Source: Chloroflexia bacterium (GTDB lineage: Bacteria > Chloroflexota > Chloroflexia > Thermomicrobiales > CFX8). From it: a DNA stretch of 52,022 nucleotides. The position numbers were made by a program, and so were the translations under genes. Location: assembly GCA_030431755.1 (NCBI GenBank), contig JAUIIK010000020.1, positions 1 through 52,022 on the forward strand, read 5' to 3'. Below the pieces are notes generated by a model that worked only from the letters and a program-made list of their open reading frames with translations, ran no database searches and had not been told where the DNA came from. Of this stretch, positions 50,876 through 52,022 are shown piece after piece (positions within the stretch are counted from its first letter, which is position 1; each line of letters begins with the position of its first letter).

Positions 50876-51873
50876 GCTACGCGCTTGGATTGAGCCTGCC
50901 GAACCGTGGCGCGCTCTTTGGCTACCCGGTTGACGAGCTGCTGGATGCCGCCGAGCTGGCCGAGGAGACTGGCGTCTTCAATTCCGTCTGGGTTGGTGAC
51001 AACTACCTGTCGAAGCCGCGTCTGGAAGCGCTGGTGACGTTGGCGGCGATTGCCGGGCGCACGCGGCGGGTGCGGCTTGGCACGATCTGCCTGGCCAGCT
51101 TCAACCTGCGGAACCCGCTCGAGCTGGCGATCCAGTGGGCGAGCCTCGATGTGCTATCGAAGGGCCGGACCGATCTCTATGTCTGTCTCGGCGCGGCCGC
51201 CAGCAACGGGCCGCAGTTCGCCGCCGAGCTCGACGCGTTCGAGCGGCGCTCGGTCGACCGTGTGCCCCGGATGGTCGAAGGTGTCGAGCTGCTGCGGCGC
51301 TTCTGGACGGAGACGGCGGTTAGCCACGCTGGCGAGTTCTATCGCTTTGAAGAGATCAACGCCCTGCCGAAGCCTGTCCAGCAACCGATGCCGATCGGCA
51401 TCGCGGTCAACCCCGGCCACCCGGCCCACGGCAAGGCGCTCGACCCGGCTGTCGAGGAGCGCGCATTGCGCCGCGTCGGCCGCATCGCCAACGGCTGGCA
51501 GACTGACGCGACGCCGGTCGAGGTCTTTAGTGAGAGATGGGAGCGCATCCAGAGCTACGCGGAGGAATACGGGCGCGGCGGCGAGGTGCGCCAGTCATGC
51601 CTGCACCTGATGGTCAACATCAACGAGGATGAGGAACGCGCCCGGCGGGAGTCGGTCGATTTCCTCGACCGCTACTATGGCGTCGGGGCGATACCCGAGG
51701 AGGCCGTCAACCTGTGGTTGGCAGTCGGCTCTCCGGCCACGGTCGCCGAGAAGATCGCGGCCTACATCGAAGCCGGCTGCACCGACCCAGTGCTCCGCTT
51801 CTGCACCCCCGACCAACGCGGCCAGATCGAACGTTGCGCTAGCGAGGTCGTGCCGCTGTTGCCGTCGTGGTAA
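50872..51873 (+). CDS. LLM-class (F420-dependent) oxidoreductase
   Basis: A 333-residue luciferase-like oxidoreductase. LGLSLPNRGALFGYPVDELL, GVFNSVWVGDNYLSKPRLEAL, RVRLGTICLASFNLRNPLELAIQW and MVEGVELLRRFWTE fit the F420-dependent methylene-H4MPT-reductase-like branch, where the early Trp-Val-Gly-Asp segment contacts the cofactor. Substrate unknown. The ATG overlaps the stop of the M20-like gene (ATGA), so the two are co-translated and probably act in one pathway. The gene ends 17 bases from the convergent glycogen phosphorylase. Confidence 0.92.
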   Translation: MSYALGLSLPNRGALFGYPVDELLDAAELAEETGVFNSVWVGDNYLSKPRLEALVTLAAIAGRTRRVRLGTICLASFNLRNPLELAIQWASLDVLSKGRTDLYVCLGAAASNGPQFAAELDAFERRSVDRVPRMVEGVELLRRFWTETAVSHAGEFYRFEEINALPKPVQQPMPIGIAVNPGHPAHGKALDPAVEERALRRVGRIANGWQTDATPVEVFSERWERIQSYAEEYGRGGEVRQSCLHLMVNINEDEERARRESVDFLDRYYGVGAIPEEAVNLWLAVGSPATVAEKIAAYIEAGCTDPVLRFCTPDQRGQIERCASEVVPLLPSW

Positions 51874-51889
51874 TAAGCGCGATCTCGGC

Positions 51890-52022
51890 TCAGGCGCGGG
51901 AAGCATTCTCCGTTGCCGCCGGTAGGTAGTAGTCGCGGGCGTACTGCGCGACCATGCGGACGCCGCTGAACTCTGGCGCGGCGCAGCGGATCGAGGCTTT
52001 TATGCGTCTGATCCACTCAACC
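51890..52022 (-). CDS. glgP: Alpha-glucan phosphorylase, C-terminal end (cut by window edge)
   Basis: Only the last 43 codons are visible. They read RIKASIRCAAPEFSGVRMVAQYARDYYLPAA near the end in pieces such as FSGVRMVAQYARDYYLPAA, which matches the C-terminus of the shorter alpha-glucan phosphorylases (DUF3417 type) that release glucose-1-phosphate from glycogen or maltodextrins. The stop is TGA at 51892-51890. The rest of the gene lies to the right of the window. The call rests on this tail alone. Confidence 0.8.
   Translation of the reverse strand, partial: VEWIRRIKASIRCAAPEFSGVRMVAQYARDYYLPAATENASRA

Noticed and set aside
1-52022. tRNA, rRNA or other structural RNA genes
   Set aside because: I looked for T-loop GGTTCGAATCC-like segments and conserved rRNA stretches and found none; a covariance-model search would be decisive.

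Overview
The window is high-GC bacterial chromosome with tightly packed genes, many GTG starts and many one-to-eleven-base gene overlaps. The gene content suggests a Chloroflexota bacterium, probably of the Thermomicrobia/Sphaerobacter type: an actinobacterial-style aconitase, F420-type luciferase-like oxidoreductases, a CocE hydrolase, a DUF389 protein, XRE-PAS and HDOD regulators and an alpha-glucan phosphorylase. This placement is an inference from gene families, not from a marker gene. I see no rRNA, tRNA, CRISPR array, prophage or complete insertion sequence.

Layout. 1-1227 (minus): a PHP-domain protein cut by the window edge, a small unknown protein and a cysteine-dioxygenase-like cupin. 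1596-7080: aconitase with its terminator, and divergent from it an ECF sigma factor translationally coupled to a membrane-anchored beta-propeller partner. 7087-10405 (minus): urease gamma, beta and alpha subunits without accessory genes, behind a lipoprotein gene. 10513-15197: a small SpoT-like HD hydrolase converging on a cinA / M16 peptidase / response regulator / histidine kinase operon. 15430-21159: a RidA protein, then an unusual block with two tandem paralogues sharing four cysteines, a 230-residue unknown protein and a STAND-type ATPase. 21292-25227: LLM oxidoreductase plus RidA, small membrane proteins, a lone receiver domain and an XRE-PAS regulator. 25405-31199: CocE hydrolase, methyltransferase, two tandem MFS carriers. 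31200-36865 (minus): membrane phosphodiesterase, tartronate-semialdehyde reductase plus hydroxypyruvate isomerase, HDOD protein, Bcp peroxiredoxin. 36945-42222: PIG-L deacetylase, serine hydrolase, lamin-tail lipoprotein, XRE regulator, DUF4392 protein. 42803-52022: MFS carrier, nitrilase with FmdB zinc ribbon, DUF4392-unrelated phosphatase-like protein, M55 D-aminopeptidase, DUF2332 and DUF983 proteins, an M20-fold protein that has lost most metal ligands, an LLM oxidoreductase and the end of a glycogen phosphorylase.

Non-coding structure is as informative as the genes. Four of the eleven convergent gene junctions carry palindromic repeats: nested GTAGGG hairpins at 25291-25366 and 37858-37932, a long inverted-repeat element at 30775-31111, and a nested repeat hub at 44134-44781. 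Two copies of a small element with CTAG ends (42219-42537 and 44525-44746) look like IS630-type MITEs; one supplies the stop codon of the DUF4392 gene.

The strongest candidates for something undescribed are the four-cysteine paralogue block with its ATPase (15951-21159), the divergent urease without maturation genes (7087-9456), and the metal-ligand-less M20 protein (49676-50875).
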